Shown here: positions 1 through 6,674 of the stretch, piece after piece
Layout: each line of letters begins with the position of its first letter
Numbering within the stretch: position 1 is the stretch's first letter
NCBI GenBank assembly: GCA_934196725.1
Contig: CAKPWR010000018.1
Span: forward strand, 1 to 42,811
Reading direction: 5' to 3'
Source of the DNA: an uncultured Prevotella sp.
Lineage (GTDB): Bacteria; Bacteroidota; Bacteroidia; Bacteroidales; Bacteroidaceae
DNA length: 42,811 bases
Translations under genes and position numbers: made by a program
Notes under the pieces: model-generated
Told to the model about the DNA's origin: nothing
The model's database searches: none
The model's input: the letters and a program-made list of their open reading frames with translations, nothing else

Positions 1-49
1 TACCTGTGATTCCGTACTTTGCTAAAACTGACTTATCAAACTTTGCCAT
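1..49 (-). CDS. pckA: phosphoenolpyruvate carboxykinase (ATP), N-terminus only
   Basis: Partial gene running off the left edge. On the minus strand an ATG at 49-47 opens MAKFDKSVLAKYGITG. This matches the N-terminus I know for Bacteroidales ATP-dependent PEP carboxykinases, which begin with a short stretch ending in KYGIT. The enzyme interconverts oxaloacetate and PEP and is central to succinate fermentation in these bacteria. A -7 box (TAACTTTG on the minus strand, 154-147) lies about 100 bp upstream and gives a leader of roughly 95 nt. It is divergent from upp. Only 16 codons are visible, so the call rests on the N-terminal match. Confidence 0.6.
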   Translation of the reverse strand, partial: MAKFDKSVLAKYGITG

Positions 50-146
50 TTTATTTTAAATGTATTTAAGTTGTGAAATATTTATTCTGAAACTTATCCT
101 TTTTTTATTTGGATTCCTAAAGAACCCCTTTTTCCTAAAACCGCCG

Positions 147-154
147 CAAAGTTA
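147..154 (-). promoter_or_regulatory. -7 box of the pckA promoter
   Basis: TAACTTTG on the minus strand fits the Bacteroidetes TAnnTTTG -7 consensus. It faces the pckA start at 49. Confidence 0.55.
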
Positions 155-377
155 CGAAAAATATGTTTTATAACAAAGATTCTCGCATATAAATAATGTA
201 TTTTAAAATCTTTTTTGGTTAAAGAAATTAAAAACGCTCCATTTCGTCTATAATTTGCCACGTTGACTTTGCAAATATTCGTTGCTGTTCGGCATCCGGA
301 AGCTCCATCTTTCTGCACCATTCCACCTATTTAATATATATAGCTTCAGAAAACGAGGAAAAAAGTTGCCCAAACAT

Positions 378-408
378 TTTGTAGTTTCCGCGATTTATAC
401 TATCTTTG
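378..408 (+). promoter_or_regulatory. upp distal promoter (-33/-7)
   Basis: TTTG at 378-381, a 19-bp spacer, and TATCTTTG at 401-408. A second copy of the -7 sequence lies at 472-479, so transcription could start at either. The segment between them is the structured leader element annotated separately. Confidence 0.65.
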
Positions 409-487
409 CATAAGATAAACTGCACTCGGCAAAATATTCAAGCAAGCTTGATATTCTGCACTCGTTTGTACTATCTTTGCATAAGAT
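398..487 (+). repeat. promoter-linked hairpin leader element, copy 1
   Basis: A 19-bp direct repeat, TACTATCTTTGCATAAGAT (398-416 and 469-487), brackets a segment containing GCACTCGGCA (422-431) and a hairpin centred on AAGCAAGCTT (440-449). Each flanking repeat contains a -7 box, so the element doubles the promoter. Related copies occur at 5576-5657 and, in part, on the minus strand at 32010-32064. Confidence 0.6.
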
Positions 488-517
488 TAAAGACAACAGA
501 ATAAAATACTACGACTT

Positions 518-1177
518 ATGAAAATAAATAATCTAAGCGAGCACAATTGCATCATCAACCGCTATCTGGCAGAGATGCGCGACTGTGATTATCAAAAGAA
601 CCGACTCCTCTTCCGCAACAACATCAAGAGAATCGGTGAGTATGAGGCTTTCGAGATTTCAAAGACTCTCAATTACGAAAAGACTGAGGTGACTACACCG
701 CTCGGTGTGGCCCAGGTAAATCTTCCTACCGAAAAGATTGTCATCGGTACTATATTCCGTGCCGGACTTCCTTTCCACGAAGGTTTCCTCAATATTTTCG
801 ACCACTCTGGCAATGCCTTTGTGAGTGCTTATCGCGAGTATACCAACAAGGAGCATACTGAGGTGGGCGTACATATCGAATACCTCGCTACACCTGATCT
901 TACTGATAAGGTGCTCATCATTGCCGACCCTATGCTTGCCACAGGTATCAGCATGGAGATGGGTATGAAGGCTTTCCTCACCAAGGGCAATCCTAAACAT
1001 ATCCACATTGCCTGTGTTCTCGCTGCACCTGAGGGTATTGAGCACGTTAAGAAAACCTTCCCAGAGGGCAAAACTACCATCTGGTGTGCCTCTATTGATG
1101 AGGGCTTGAACGAGCATAAGTATATCGTGCCAGGCTTCGGTGATGCCGGCGACTTGTGCTACGGCAGCAAGCTATAA
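518..1177 (+). CDS. upp: uracil phosphoribosyltransferase
   Basis: Cytosolic pyrimidine salvage enzyme making UMP and PPi from uracil and PRPP. The 219-residue product has the PRPP-binding loop VLIIADPMLATGIS at about residues 132-145, the upstream strand IVIGTIFRAG at 74-83, and the uracil-contacting C-terminal stretch PGFGDAGD at about 205-212. The Bacteroidetes type diverges from the E. coli enzyme but keeps these landmarks. The start follows the doubled promoter and hairpin leader by about 30 nt. A terminator hairpin follows within 10 bp, so the gene is probably monocistronic. It is divergent from pckA. Confidence 0.93.
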   Translation: MKINNLSEHNCIINRYLAEMRDCDYQKNRLLFRNNIKRIGEYEAFEISKTLNYEKTEVTTPLGVAQVNLPTEKIVIGTIFRAGLPFHEGFLNIFDHSGNAFVSAYREYTNKEHTEVGVHIEYLATPDLTDKVLIIADPMLATGISMEMGMKAFLTKGNPKHIHIACVLAAPEGIEHVKKTFPEGKTTIWCASIDEGLNEHKYIVPGFGDAGDLCYGSKL

Positions 1178-1181
1178 AGCG

Positions 1182-1214
1182 GAAAGTGGCTGTATAGAGA
1201 GCCACTTTCGTTTT
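1182..1214 (+). terminator. terminator after upp
   Basis: GAAAGTGGC (1182-1190) pairs with GCCACTTTC (1201-1209) across a 10-nt loop and is followed by GTTTTC. Confidence 0.6.
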
Positions 1215-1557
1215 CACTCTTCACTCTTCACACTTTGACACTAAATTCTTAGCTATCAACACGTTAAGTGCATGAAGAGTCAGGCTTCACTCTTCACCAC
1301 TCTTCACCACTCTTCACCTTATCACGAGATCCAGCCACCATTGAAGACAGAAGCTGGTCATCATAGATGGCAAGAGTTGGTCACAATAGATGACTAAACA
1401 TGGTTTCAAATTAATTTTGCGCTCACAAAGAAAGCCAGGTGAAGAGTGGTGAAGAGTGGTGAAGAGTGGTGAAGAGTCAGCCCCGACTCTTCACACCCTA
1501 TACCAGCTGTATATCAACAACTTACATCCAAAATGTGAAGAGTGAAGAGTAAAAGCG
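1206..1557. repeat. large imperfect inverted repeat built of CACTCTTCAC units (MITE-like)
   Basis: The left arm (about 1206-1318) and right arm (about 1438-1557) are reverse complements along most of their length. The innermost 31 bp (1288-1318 against 1438-1468) match perfectly and consist of the decamer CACTCTTCAC repeated. The outer parts match with scattered differences. A 119-bp core lies between the arms. The right arm also holds its own hairpin, GTGAAGAGTC/GACTCTTCAC (about 1468-1492). No ORF is supported. This fills most of the 572-bp gap between upp and the nucleoside kinase. Confidence 0.6.
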
Positions 1558-1641
1558 AGAGTAGCGTTTTATCCGCTGGAATACGATGCGGCAACGCTTG
1601 CCTTCAAAATTTCCTCACGACATAAAAAATTACGCCCGGCA

Positions 1642-1682
1642 ATGGCACAATATTGCCCCAGCCGAGGGCAATATTGTGCCAT
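1642..1682. repeat. perfect 17-bp palindrome with 7-nt loop
   Basis: ATGGCACAATATTGCCC (1642-1658) is exactly complementary to 1666-1682. It lies about 70 bp downstream of the stop of the minus-strand nucleoside kinase. There is no clean T-tract, so it may be a 3'-end hairpin or a dispersed palindromic repeat rather than a classical terminator. Confidence 0.6.
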
Positions 1683-1749
1683 AACCAGGCAAGATGTGGA
1701 ATAAGGCTTACTCCATTTCAAAAGAACGCCTTTTCCTTTCTCCAACCGC

Positions 1750-3417
1750 CTAATAATGGAAAGAACTTCCGCCTAGAAATTCTCGCAATAGGGAAGTTGG
1801 AGGCAGATTATTGTAAGGGATTCCCTTGAAATACTTCAGAAATTTCAGCAGTCTGTAAGCTTCCGCATACTCTTCGCAGTTTTCCGGAACCTGCTGCAGC
1901 AATGGTTCTGCCTGCATCTTGAGCACGGACAGTTCATAGAGCATCGCCGTATTCAGCATCGCATCGGCATTCTCCTGGAACGGGAATATCCACTTGTTCT
2001 CGCCAGCTCTTACCGACGGCCAGCGGTGAATGGTCTCCTGAGCCGATACACCTCTATATTTATAGTCACGGATGATGCGGCGCAGCAGACGGTTGTCGGT
2101 TGTCGGGATATAATTATGATTATCCAGCAGGATGGTTGTCAATGCCGAAGCATACACGCGGTAAATCTGCTCTTCCGGAATATGCGCCGTCAGTTCTGGG
2201 TTCAGGGCATGGATTCCCTCTACCACCAGCACATTGTTAGGCTCCAGCTTCAGCTTCTTTCCGCTCTTGATGCTCTTGCCCGAAGGGAAATCATATTTCG
2301 GCAAATCCACCTCCTCACCACGGAAGAGGGCATTGAACTGATCGTTGAGCAAATCGAGATTCAACGCATAGATACTCTCAAAATCATATTCTCCATTCTC
2401 ATCCTTCGGAGTCTTATCCCTGTCCACGAAATAATCATCAAGCGAAATCTGCAACGGTTTCAGTCCGTTTACGGCAAGCTGAATGCTCAGACGCTTGCAG
2501 GACGTAGTCTTGCCGGAAGACGAAGGACCAGCCAGCAACACAAGCTTCACTCCCTTTCGCTGGGCAATATCCTCAGCAATCTTAGCCAGCTTCTTCTCCT
2601 GCAGCGCCTCGCTGATATTGATGATGTCGGTAGCATGACCGGCTTCGATAGCCTGATTGAAGTCGCCCACGGTTCTGATGCCCAGGATTTCCTGCCAGCG
2701 ATGATGCTCCTTGAAGATGTCAAACATCTTGTCCTGTCGGGTCATTTCGCCCAGCTCGTCCGGGTTCTTGAGCGAAGGAATGCGCAGGAGCATGCCGTCA
2801 TAATACTTCTCCAAGCCGAAGAGATAGAGCTGGGAGGTGTTGGTGAGCAACGTTCCGTAATAATAATCCACGTATTCACCTATTTTATAATAGGTAGTAT
2901 AGATGGAGCCCGAAGTCTTGAGCAGTTTAACTTTTTCCACATCGCCTTTCTCCTGGAAGAGGGTGATGGCATCTTCCGTAGGAACGGTGAACCGGCGAAT
3001 AGGCATCCGGGCATCGATAATCTCCTGCATGCGGCGGCGGATGATATTCACATCCTCATCCACAACCGGACGACCGAGACGGATATCCACATAAAAGCCG
3101 TTGGAAACCGGAATATCAATCACCACGTCTGTTGCCGGATAGATATCCTGCACCGCCTTGCAAAGTACGAAGAAGAGGGTGCGGGTATAGGCGCGGGAAC
3201 CTGACGCTGTAGTCATATCCAGAAATTCTACATCCTTACTGTTATATACGCGATAATGCATGCCCTCAACCTTGTTATTTACCCTTGCAGACACCGGTCC
3301 GTGGGTCATTTTGAGGTCAAATGAAGAAAAAACATCAAAAAGTGTGCTTCCGATTTCGACTTTCTGAGTTTTTTTATTATTTTTGCAACGGATTTGAATT
3401 ACTTGTTTCATTTGCAT
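1750..3417 (-). CDS. nucleoside kinase with N-terminal TGS domain (uridine kinase-like)
   Basis: The 555-residue product has three parts. A TGS-like domain (about residues 5-68) and a threonyl/alanyl-tRNA synthetase second-additional-domain-like region come first. A P-loop kinase of the phosphoribulokinase/uridine kinase family follows, with Walker A GPSSSGKTT at 297-305 and the later stretch VVEGIHALNPEL. The family is common in Bacteroides and Firmicutes. Phosphorylation of a nucleoside is inferred from the kinase domain; the substrate cannot be read from sequence. Two ATGs (codons 1 and 3) are possible starts. A -7 box TAACTTTG at 3437-3430 leaves a leader of only about 10-16 nt. It is convergent with upp. 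Confidence 0.82.
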   Translation of the reverse strand: MQMKQVIQIRCKNNKKTQKVEIGSTLFDVFSSFDLKMTHGPVSARVNNKVEGMHYRVYNSKDVEFLDMTTASGSRAYTRTLFFVLCKAVQDIYPATDVVIDIPVSNGFYVDIRLGRPVVDEDVNIIRRRMQEIIDARMPIRRFTVPTEDAITLFQEKGDVEKVKLLKTSGSIYTTYYKIGEYVDYYYGTLLTNTSQLYLFGLEKYYDGMLLRIPSLKNPDELGEMTRQDKMFDIFKEHHRWQEILGIRTVGDFNQAIEAGHATDIINISEALQEKKLAKIAEDIAQRKGVKLVLLAGPSSSGKTTSCKRLSIQLAVNGLKPLQISLDDYFVDRDKTPKDENGEYDFESIYALNLDLLNDQFNALFRGEEVDLPKYDFPSGKSIKSGKKLKLEPNNVLVVEGIHALNPELTAHIPEEQIYRVYASALTTILLDNHNYIPTTDNRLLRRIIRDYKYRGVSAQETIHRWPSVRAGENKWIFPFQENADAMLNTAMLYELSVLKMQAEPLLQQVPENCEEYAEAYRLLKFLKYFKGIPYNNLPPTSLLREFLGGSSFHY

Positions 3418-3429
3418 TAAAAAGATGTT

Positions 3430-3437
3430 ACAAAGTT
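3430..3437 (-). promoter_or_regulatory. -7 box of the nucleoside kinase
   Basis: TAACTTTG on the minus strand, 12 bp upstream of the first ATG at 3417, implying a very short leader. Confidence 0.5.
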
Positions 3438-3582
3438 ACACAATCTACTGCCCGTCCAGCCCTTCCTGAAGGCTATTCCGGGTCATCAACCTACTCCCTG
3501 GAGAGGAGCACGCTTACAGAGCGTAAAGTTACGAAGAAATTCGGATACTTCTTGTTTTTGACAACATTAATTAAGTTATAAT

Positions 3583-5292
3583 ATGTCTATTTGGATATTT
3601 TTCAGGCTTATTGGAGCACTCGCCCTACTGATGTTCGGTATGAAGACCATGAGCGACAGTTTGCAGAAGATGGCTGGACCACAGCTCCGCCATGTGTTAG
3701 GAACGATGACCACCAATCGTGTGACGGGCATCCTCTCGGGTACGCTCATCACAGCTGCGGTGCAGTCTTCTACAGCTACAACGGTGATGACGGTATCATT
3801 CGTCAACGCAGGTCTCCTTACCCTCGCCCAGGCCATTTCGGTCATCATGGGTGCCAATATCGGAACCACGCTTACCGCCTGGATCATGAGTGCAGGCTTC
3901 TCGTTCAATATCACCGACTTTGTATGGCCTGCATTCTTCATTGCCATTATCCTGATTTATAGTAAGAAGCGCAAGATTATCGGCGACTTCATCTTTGGTA
4001 TATCCTTTATGTTCCTTGGTTTGGGTACCCTTCGCCAAACCGGTATTGATATGGACCTGGCTCATAACCAGCCAGTTCTTGATTTCTTCGCAAGTTTTGA
4101 TCCTCACAGTTTCCAGACTACCATCACCTTCCTGCTCATTGGTAGTATACTGACCATGTGCGTACAGAGTTCAGCAGCCGTCATGGCGATTACGATGATT
4201 CTCTGTTCTACCGGCGTATTGCCTATCTATCAGGGTATTGCGCTCGTAATGGGTGAGAATATCGGTACCACCGTAACTTCCAACGTGGCAGCACTCACCG
4301 CCAACACGCAGGCACGAAGAGCGGCGATGGCGCACATGGTGTTCAACATCTTCGGTGTGCTGTGGATACTCTGCGTGTTCCGTCCGTTCATCCACCTGGT
4401 TTGCGGTTGGGTAGGTTTCGACGATGCCATGGAGAAGAGCGATCCTCATTTCGTTGCCAACGCAGCCAAGCTCTCCTTCGTGCTTGCCGCCTTCCATACC
4501 ACGTTCAATCTCTCCAACACCTTTATCCTGGTATGGTTTGTCCCACAGATAGAGAAGCTGGTATGCAAGATTATCCGTCCTAAGAAGAATGCCGAAGAGG
4601 ACGACTTCCGTCTGCGCTTCATCCAGAGCGGTATCATGAAGACTCCGGAAATCTCTGTGCTGGAGGCTCAGAAGGAAATCCACTGTTTTGCCGAGCGCAT
4701 CCAGCGCATGTTCGGTATGGTGAAGGAGCTTCTTGGCGAAACCAACGAGGATAAGTTCATCAAGCTCTATACCCGCATCGAGAAATACGAGGGCATCTCT
4801 GACAACATGGAGATTGAGATTGCCAAGTATCTGGACCAGGTGAGCGATTCTCATCTTTCTGACGAGACCAAGGCTAAGATCCGTGCCATGCTCCGTGAGA
4901 TTTCAGAAATCGAGAGTATCGGTGACAGCTGCTTCAACATCGCCCGCACGCTCAACCGCCGTTTCAAGGGCAAGGAAGACTTCATCACTTCGCAGTATGA
5001 GCACATGCATCAGATGATGGAGCTTACCGACAATGCCCTCACCCAGATGAACATCACCCTCGTAGGTCATAAGGGAGACAACGATGCCAACCTCTCTTTC
5101 AACATCGAGAACGAAATCAACAACTATCGCAATCAGTTGAAGAGCCAGAACATCAACGATGTAAACAACCATCTCTACACCTACGCCATCGGTACGATGT
5201 ATATGGACATCATCCAGGAATGCGAGAAGCTCGGCGACTACGTGGTGAACGTAGTGGAGGCTCGTATGGGTGTAAGACAGCATGAGGCATAA
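3583..5292 (+). CDS. Na/Pi cotransporter family protein with PhoU-like tail
   Basis: Inner-membrane sodium-phosphate cotransporter of the NptA/YjbB type, 569 residues. The two inverted Na_Pi_cotrans repeats are visible through their paired signatures AAVQSSTAT (59-67) with MGANIGTT (89-96) and CVQSSAAV (193-200) with MGENIGTT (223-230). From about residue 350 to the end the protein is hydrophilic and helical, like PhoU, as is usual in this family. Direction of transport cannot be read from sequence. No clear -7 box was found upstream. The last 81 bp of coding sequence plus 19 bp beyond the stop are repeated at 8272-8371, beyond an inserted module. Confidence 0.9.
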   Translation: MSIWIFFRLIGALALLMFGMKTMSDSLQKMAGPQLRHVLGTMTTNRVTGILSGTLITAAVQSSTATTVMTVSFVNAGLLTLAQAISVIMGANIGTTLTAWIMSAGFSFNITDFVWPAFFIAIILIYSKKRKIIGDFIFGISFMFLGLGTLRQTGIDMDLAHNQPVLDFFASFDPHSFQTTITFLLIGSILTMCVQSSAAVMAITMILCSTGVLPIYQGIALVMGENIGTTVTSNVAALTANTQARRAAMAHMVFNIFGVLWILCVFRPFIHLVCGWVGFDDAMEKSDPHFVANAAKLSFVLAAFHTTFNLSNTFILVWFVPQIEKLVCKIIRPKKNAEEDDFRLRFIQSGIMKTPEISVLEAQKEIHCFAERIQRMFGMVKELLGETNEDKFIKLYTRIEKYEGISDNMEIEIAKYLDQVSDSHLSDETKAKIRAMLREISEIESIGDSCFNIARTLNRRFKGKEDFITSQYEHMHQMMELTDNALTQMNITLVGHKGDNDANLSFNIENEINNYRNQLKSQNINDVNNHLYTYAIGTMYMDIIQECEKLGDYVVNVVEARMGVRQHEA

Positions 5293-5311
5293 CACCTCTT
5301 TATATATATCA
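5212..5311 (+). repeat. 100-bp direct repeat, copy 1 (3' end of Na/Pi cotransporter)
   Basis: Matches 8272-8371 at a fixed offset of 3060 bp with only two differences, GTG/GTA and CGT/CGC. Both are synonymous in the cotransporter frame. It covers the last 26 codons, the stop and the downstream A/T-rich CACCTCTTTATATATATC stretch. Confidence 0.92.
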
Positions 5312-5319
5312 GAAAAAGA

Positions 5320-5353
5320 GGGTGTATCATAAGTCCATGATGCACCCTTTTTT
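5320..5353 (+). terminator. terminator after Na/Pi cotransporter
   Basis: An 11-bp stem, 5320-5330 with 5337-5347, loop AAGTCC, followed by six T. A second copy of the hairpin lies at 42738-42765. The two differences between copies sit on opposite sides of one base pair (A-T here, G-C there). Confidence 0.75.
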
Positions 5354-5388
5354 ACTTCAGTATAGTCCCCAACACCTCACGGGGAAAT

Positions 5389-5449
5389 GACAAGGGTCTA
5401 TATGCCATAATGAACAGGTGGCGTATAGACCCTTGATTATATGGTGATA
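5389..5449 (+). repeat. 61-bp palindromic repeat, copy A
   Basis: Arms 5392-5407 and 5419-5434 pair over 16 bp with one G-T wobble. The same 61-bp unit recurs at 9449-9509 with four differences that keep pairing. A truncated copy begins near 6487. This fills part of the 389-bp gap between the cotransporter and the small-protein/GNAT pair. The rest holds an orphan terminator half (5477-5502) and the promoter/leader of the pair. Confidence 0.75.
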
Positions 5450-5476
5450 TTCGTAATCTATATATGCGTTACTGAA

Positions 5477-5502
5477 CTTTCTCAAGCGGGCTGGGGGATT
5501 TT
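5477..5502 (+). repeat. 26-bp direct repeat (orphan half of the GNAT terminator)
   Basis: Identical to 6429-6454, the right arm and T-tract of the GNAT terminator. Here the left arm is missing, so no hairpin can form. It is one of several fragments shared by the two ends of the inserted module. Confidence 0.75.
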
Positions 5503-5551
5503 ACATTTCAGGGATTACGGATATATATTTTTCTAAAAAAACGCCTGAAAA

Positions 5552-5583
5552 TTTGGAAGTTATAAATTTTCAGCGTATCTTTG
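5552..5583 (+). promoter_or_regulatory. promoter of the small-protein/GNAT pair
   Basis: TTTG at 5552-5555, a 20-bp spacer and TATCTTTG at 5576-5583. This is a near-consensus Bacteroidetes promoter. It is followed directly by copy 2 of the hairpin leader element, giving an untranslated leader of about 95 nt. Confidence 0.7.
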
Positions 5584-5657
5584 CAGAAGATTGGCAGCAC
5601 TCGGCAATCCGAAAGCAAGCTTTCATTGCTCTCGCTGGCACAATCTTTGCAAAAAAT
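5576..5657 (+). repeat. promoter-linked hairpin leader element, copy 2
   Basis: Same order as copy 1: a -7 box with TTTGCAgaAGAT, then GCACTCGGCA (5597-5606), then a hairpin around GAAAGCAAGCTTTC (5611-5624), then a second TTTGCA at 5646-5651. The hairpin arms differ in sequence from copy 1 but still pair. Confidence 0.6.
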
Positions 5658-5681
5658 ATAAATCAATAAATAATAAGAAAT

Positions 5682-5834
5682 ATGGCAAGACCTATAAAAG
5701 AAACACCAATACTCTATGGTGAAGATGCCAGAGTATTTGAGGCAAGGATGAAAAATCCTCCAAAGGAAAGCCGCGAAAAGATGGAAGAAATCAATCGTGA
5801 CTATAATTATATTATGAGTTTATTCGTAAATTGA
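5682..5834 (+). CDS. 50-residue protein preceding GNAT, putative antitoxin
   Basis: Small ORF opening MARPIKETPILYGEDARVFE and ending MSLFVN. It is charged and mostly helical in character (residues 19-40 rich in E, R and K), with no signal peptide or membrane segment. The stop is at 5832-5834 and the GNAT ATG is at 5837, so the two genes form one operon behind a strong promoter. Small ORFs of this kind precede GNAT genes in other Bacteroidetes as far as I recall. It does not resemble the DUF1778 ribbon-helix-helix antitoxins of classical TacAT systems in length or start. Antitoxin function is inferred from position only. Confidence 0.6.
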   Translation: MARPIKETPILYGEDARVFEARMKNPPKESREKMEEINRDYNYIMSLFVN

Positions 5835-5836
5835 TT

Positions 5837-6388
5837 ATGAACGATAATGAAGAAATTTGCGAACCGTTAAAGATTCGACGATTAGATATTGATGACAGAA
5901 TATCTAATTTTAACTGTGGGGATGAAGACTTAAATGACTTCATCCTCAATGAGTCACAGTTGTATCGTGGAGAGTTATTAGCTGTAAGTTATGTTATTGA
6001 AGATTATAATGGTGCAGTTCTTGCTTACTTCAGTTTAGCAAATGATAAAATCTCCATAACTGAGTTTGAGAATAACACAGAGTTTAATAGGTTTAAAAGA
6101 CGTTTTAAAAATTCTAAACGCCTCAAAAGCTATCCTGCTGTAAAAATATGCAGATTAGCAGTTGATAAAAATGCACGAAAGTTACATCTTGGAACAAAAC
6201 TTCTGAATTTTATCAAGGGATATTTTGCTAAAGACAATAAAACTGGTTGTAGATTTATTACTGTTGATGCATACATAGAGGCTATACCATTCTATCTAAA
6301 GAATAGCTTCTTAGAGCTTACTAAAAATGATAAAGACGCTACACATACAAGATTATTATATTATGATCTTAAAATGATGTCTTTGTAG
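5837..6388 (+). CDS. GNAT-family N-acetyltransferase, putative toxin
   Basis: The 183-residue product has the acetyl-CoA-binding motif A as CRLAVDKNARKLHLGTKLL (about residues 103-121), where KLHLGT stands in for the usual R/QxxGxG/A. A late FYLKNSFLELTKN segment is typical of GNAT motif B. The N-terminal FNCGDEDLNDFIL stretch is a signature of the GNAT subgroup that includes TacT/AtaT-like toxins. The TTG at 5831 is in frame, but the ATG at 5837 is the better start and sits 2 bp after the small upstream gene. The pair is AT-rich compared with the cotransporter next door and lies in the module bounded by the 100-bp repeats. Acetylation of aminoacyl-tRNA is a family-based guess; a housekeeping acetyltransferase is possible. 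Confidence 0.75.
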   Translation: MNDNEEICEPLKIRRLDIDDRISNFNCGDEDLNDFILNESQLYRGELLAVSYVIEDYNGAVLAYFSLANDKISITEFENNTEFNRFKRRFKNSKRLKSYPAVKICRLAVDKNARKLHLGTKLLNFIKGYFAKDNKTGCRFITVDAYIEAIPFYLKNSFLELTKNDKDATHTRLLYYDLKMMSL

Positions 6389-6415
6389 AATTATAATTCG
6401 TATTTATATGAAACT

Positions 6416-6455
6416 ATCCCCCATCCTGCTTTCTCAAGCGGGCTGGGGGATTTTT
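6416..6455 (+). terminator. terminator after GNAT
   Basis: ATCCCCCA (6416-6423) pairs with TGGGGGAT (6444-6451), extended by GCTT/AAGC with a few mismatches, and is followed by TTTTT. Its right half is duplicated at 5477-5502. Confidence 0.75.
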
Positions 6456-6460
6456 CTTCT

Positions 6461-6509
6461 GTATAGTCACCCGCACCTCACGGGAAAACGACAAAGGTCT
6501 ATATGCCAC
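6461..6509 (+). repeat. truncated copy of the element at 5361-5407
   Basis: TATAGTC, then the short palindrome CCCGCACCTCACGGG, then the first half of the 61-bp repeat up to TCTATATGCCA, correspond to 5361-5407. After that the sequence diverges. The CCCGCACCT part appears again at 8262-8270, immediately before copy 2 of the 100-bp repeat. Confidence 0.55.
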
Positions 6510-6612
6510 GACCGTAAGGTCGAGTTTCCGTTTAAAATCCGTGAGTAATCCGAGGAAGGCGGTTAAGGATCTTTTATCAGGTATCGATTTACATCTTTTT
6601 AATTGCCAAAAA

Positions 6613-6644
6613 CTTGCATGATTCAAAAATTAACCGTATCTTTG
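6613..6644 (+). promoter_or_regulatory. promoter of the PF09820 ATPase
   Basis: CTTG at 6613-6616, a 20-bp spacer and TATCTTTG at 6637-6644, about 30 bp before the ATG at 6675. Confidence 0.65.
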
Positions 6645-6674
6645 CGGCTAAAGATAGGAATAGGAGAAAAGATT

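Noticed and set aside
2026..3204. 392-codon plus-strand ORF opposite the nucleoside kinase
   Set aside because: Antisense shadow; the minus-strand product has the P-loop and TGS domain.
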